From the NCBI GenBank assembly GCA_018434325.1, contig JAHDPO010000004.1, positions 310,001 to 374,000 on the forward strand: 64,000 nt of DNA. The letters run 5' to 3'. The stretch is from Clostridia bacterium. GTDB lineage: Bacteria; Bacillota; Peptococcia; DRI-13; UBA5745. The position numbers were made by a program, and so were the translations under genes. The notes beneath the pieces are model-generated. The model had not been told where the DNA came from and did no database searches. It was given only the letters and a program-made list of their open reading frames with translations. Shown piece by piece: positions 63,583 through 64,000 of the stretch (the stretch's first letter is position 1; each line of letters begins with the position of its first letter).

Positions 63583-64000
63583 CTATTTCTTTATCGTAAT
63601 CACCGTCACACCGTCGCCGCCTTCATTATGAGCGCCTTGCCGGGCTCCGGCCACAAAGGGATGTCTCGATACCAGATCCCGGATAGCCTTACGTAAAGCG
63701 CCGGTACCTTTGCCGTGAATAATGCTGATTTGGCCAAGCCCTGCCAGGTAAGCGTCATCGAGATACTTTTCCACCTCTTCAATAGCTTCATCCACCAGCT
63801 TGCCCCGCAGATCAAGTTCCGCGCTGATGCTCTTGGCCTTGGCGGCCCCGATGGCGCCGGCGCCGGTTTTCCCCTGAGGCGCCTCGACCTTTTCTTCCAT
63901 CAGAGGCTCCAGATCTTTTGCTTTGACCGTCAGCTTCATGATACCGGCCTGAACCAGAACCTCTCCCTGATTGTTAGCCTTGGCCAGCACCTGGCCCTTT
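63583..64000 (-). CDS. mutS2: Endonuclease MutS2, C-terminal part (5' end outside window)
   Basis: The frame is open through the window edge (KGQVLAKANNQ...), so about the last 138 of ~780-790 residues are seen. The KOW-like segment (QGEVLVQAGIMKLTVKAKDL) and the C-terminal Smr nuclease domain (SAELDLRGKLVDEAIEEVEK, ISIIHGKGTGALRKAI, GGDGVTVITIKK) are intact. MutS2 suppresses recombination and, in Firmicutes, also acts on collided ribosomes. An apparent start at 63990 is only an internal GTG codon. Confidence 0.97.
   Translation of the reverse strand, partial: KGQVLAKANNQGEVLVQAGIMKLTVKAKDLEPLMEEKVEAPQGKTGAGAIGAAKAKSISAELDLRGKLVDEAIEEVEKYLDDAYLAGLGQISIIHGKGTGALRKAIRDLVSRHPFVAGARQGAHNEGGDGVTVITIKK

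Overview
The window is one chromosomal segment of an endospore-forming, Gram-positive-type Firmicute. The evidence is a dacF-spoIIAA-spoIIAB-sigF cluster followed by spoVAC, plus spoIID and yunB, sigma-A, sigma-H-like and sigma-F-like promoters, strong AGGAGG ribosome sites, and T-box and ykkC leaders. The yebC-ruvCAB-queH-spoIID-queA-tgt-yajC-secDF order and pyruvate phosphate dikinase fit an anaerobic clostridial lineage (Peptococcaceae/Desulfitobacterium-like, or possibly Negativicutes). No rRNA is present, so the placement is an inference.

Layout. 1-1.0 kb: 3' end of ppdK. 1.0-10.3 kb: a TetR regulator divergent from a 2811-residue secreted surface protein. 10.4-17.3 kb: small regulatory modules: AraC/GyrI-like regulator; a ykkC-family riboswitch before a LysE/CcdA-like membrane protein; a lipoprotein; PadR plus DUF2812 protein with a 44-bp perfect palindromic operator; an ECF sigma factor with a membrane partner. 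17.4-19.5 kb: chemoreceptor. 19.6-23.4 kb: sporulation cluster interrupted by 55-bp direct repeats. 23.7-33.8 kb: long housekeeping run for protein export, queuosine, Holliday junction processing and sporulation. 34-43 kb: orphan cysteine-protease-like protein, ArAE exporter, Nudix, MATE, YunB and a class A PBP with FN3 modules. 43.1-50.3 kb: a full glycopeptide-resistance cluster vanR-vanS-vanY-murF-vanH-vanA/B-like ligase-vanX. 50.4-55.3 kb: trpDCFBA behind a tryptophan T-box, without trpE or trpG. 55.4-57.1 kb: a gene for a PD-(D/E)XK-like protein between two homologous arrays of 26-bp repeats. 57.3-63.5 kb: small coiled-coil protein, TIM-barrel protein and a TetR-ABC-permease-adaptor operon. 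End: 3' part of mutS2.

Two signals stand out. (1) At 55372-57140 a single leaderless gene for a nuclease-fold protein lies between two direct copies of a ~250-bp palindromic array. Each array has five 26-bp units bounded by TGTACA, and neighbouring like-oriented units repeat at exactly 41 bp. The outer ends carry matching inverted repeats (GGGGGCACTGA-TGTACA). It looks like an undescribed transposon-like or REP/RAYT-like unit. (2) In the van cluster three promoters (before vanR, vanY and murF) share one geometry: tandem CTACAG motifs at exact 11-bp steps ending 10 bp upstream of a -10 box. This is a readable VanR operator code that divides the cluster into three coregulated transcripts.

Starts were chosen by ribosome-binding sites and promoters. 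Several GTG and TTG starts differ from the longest open frame and are noted.
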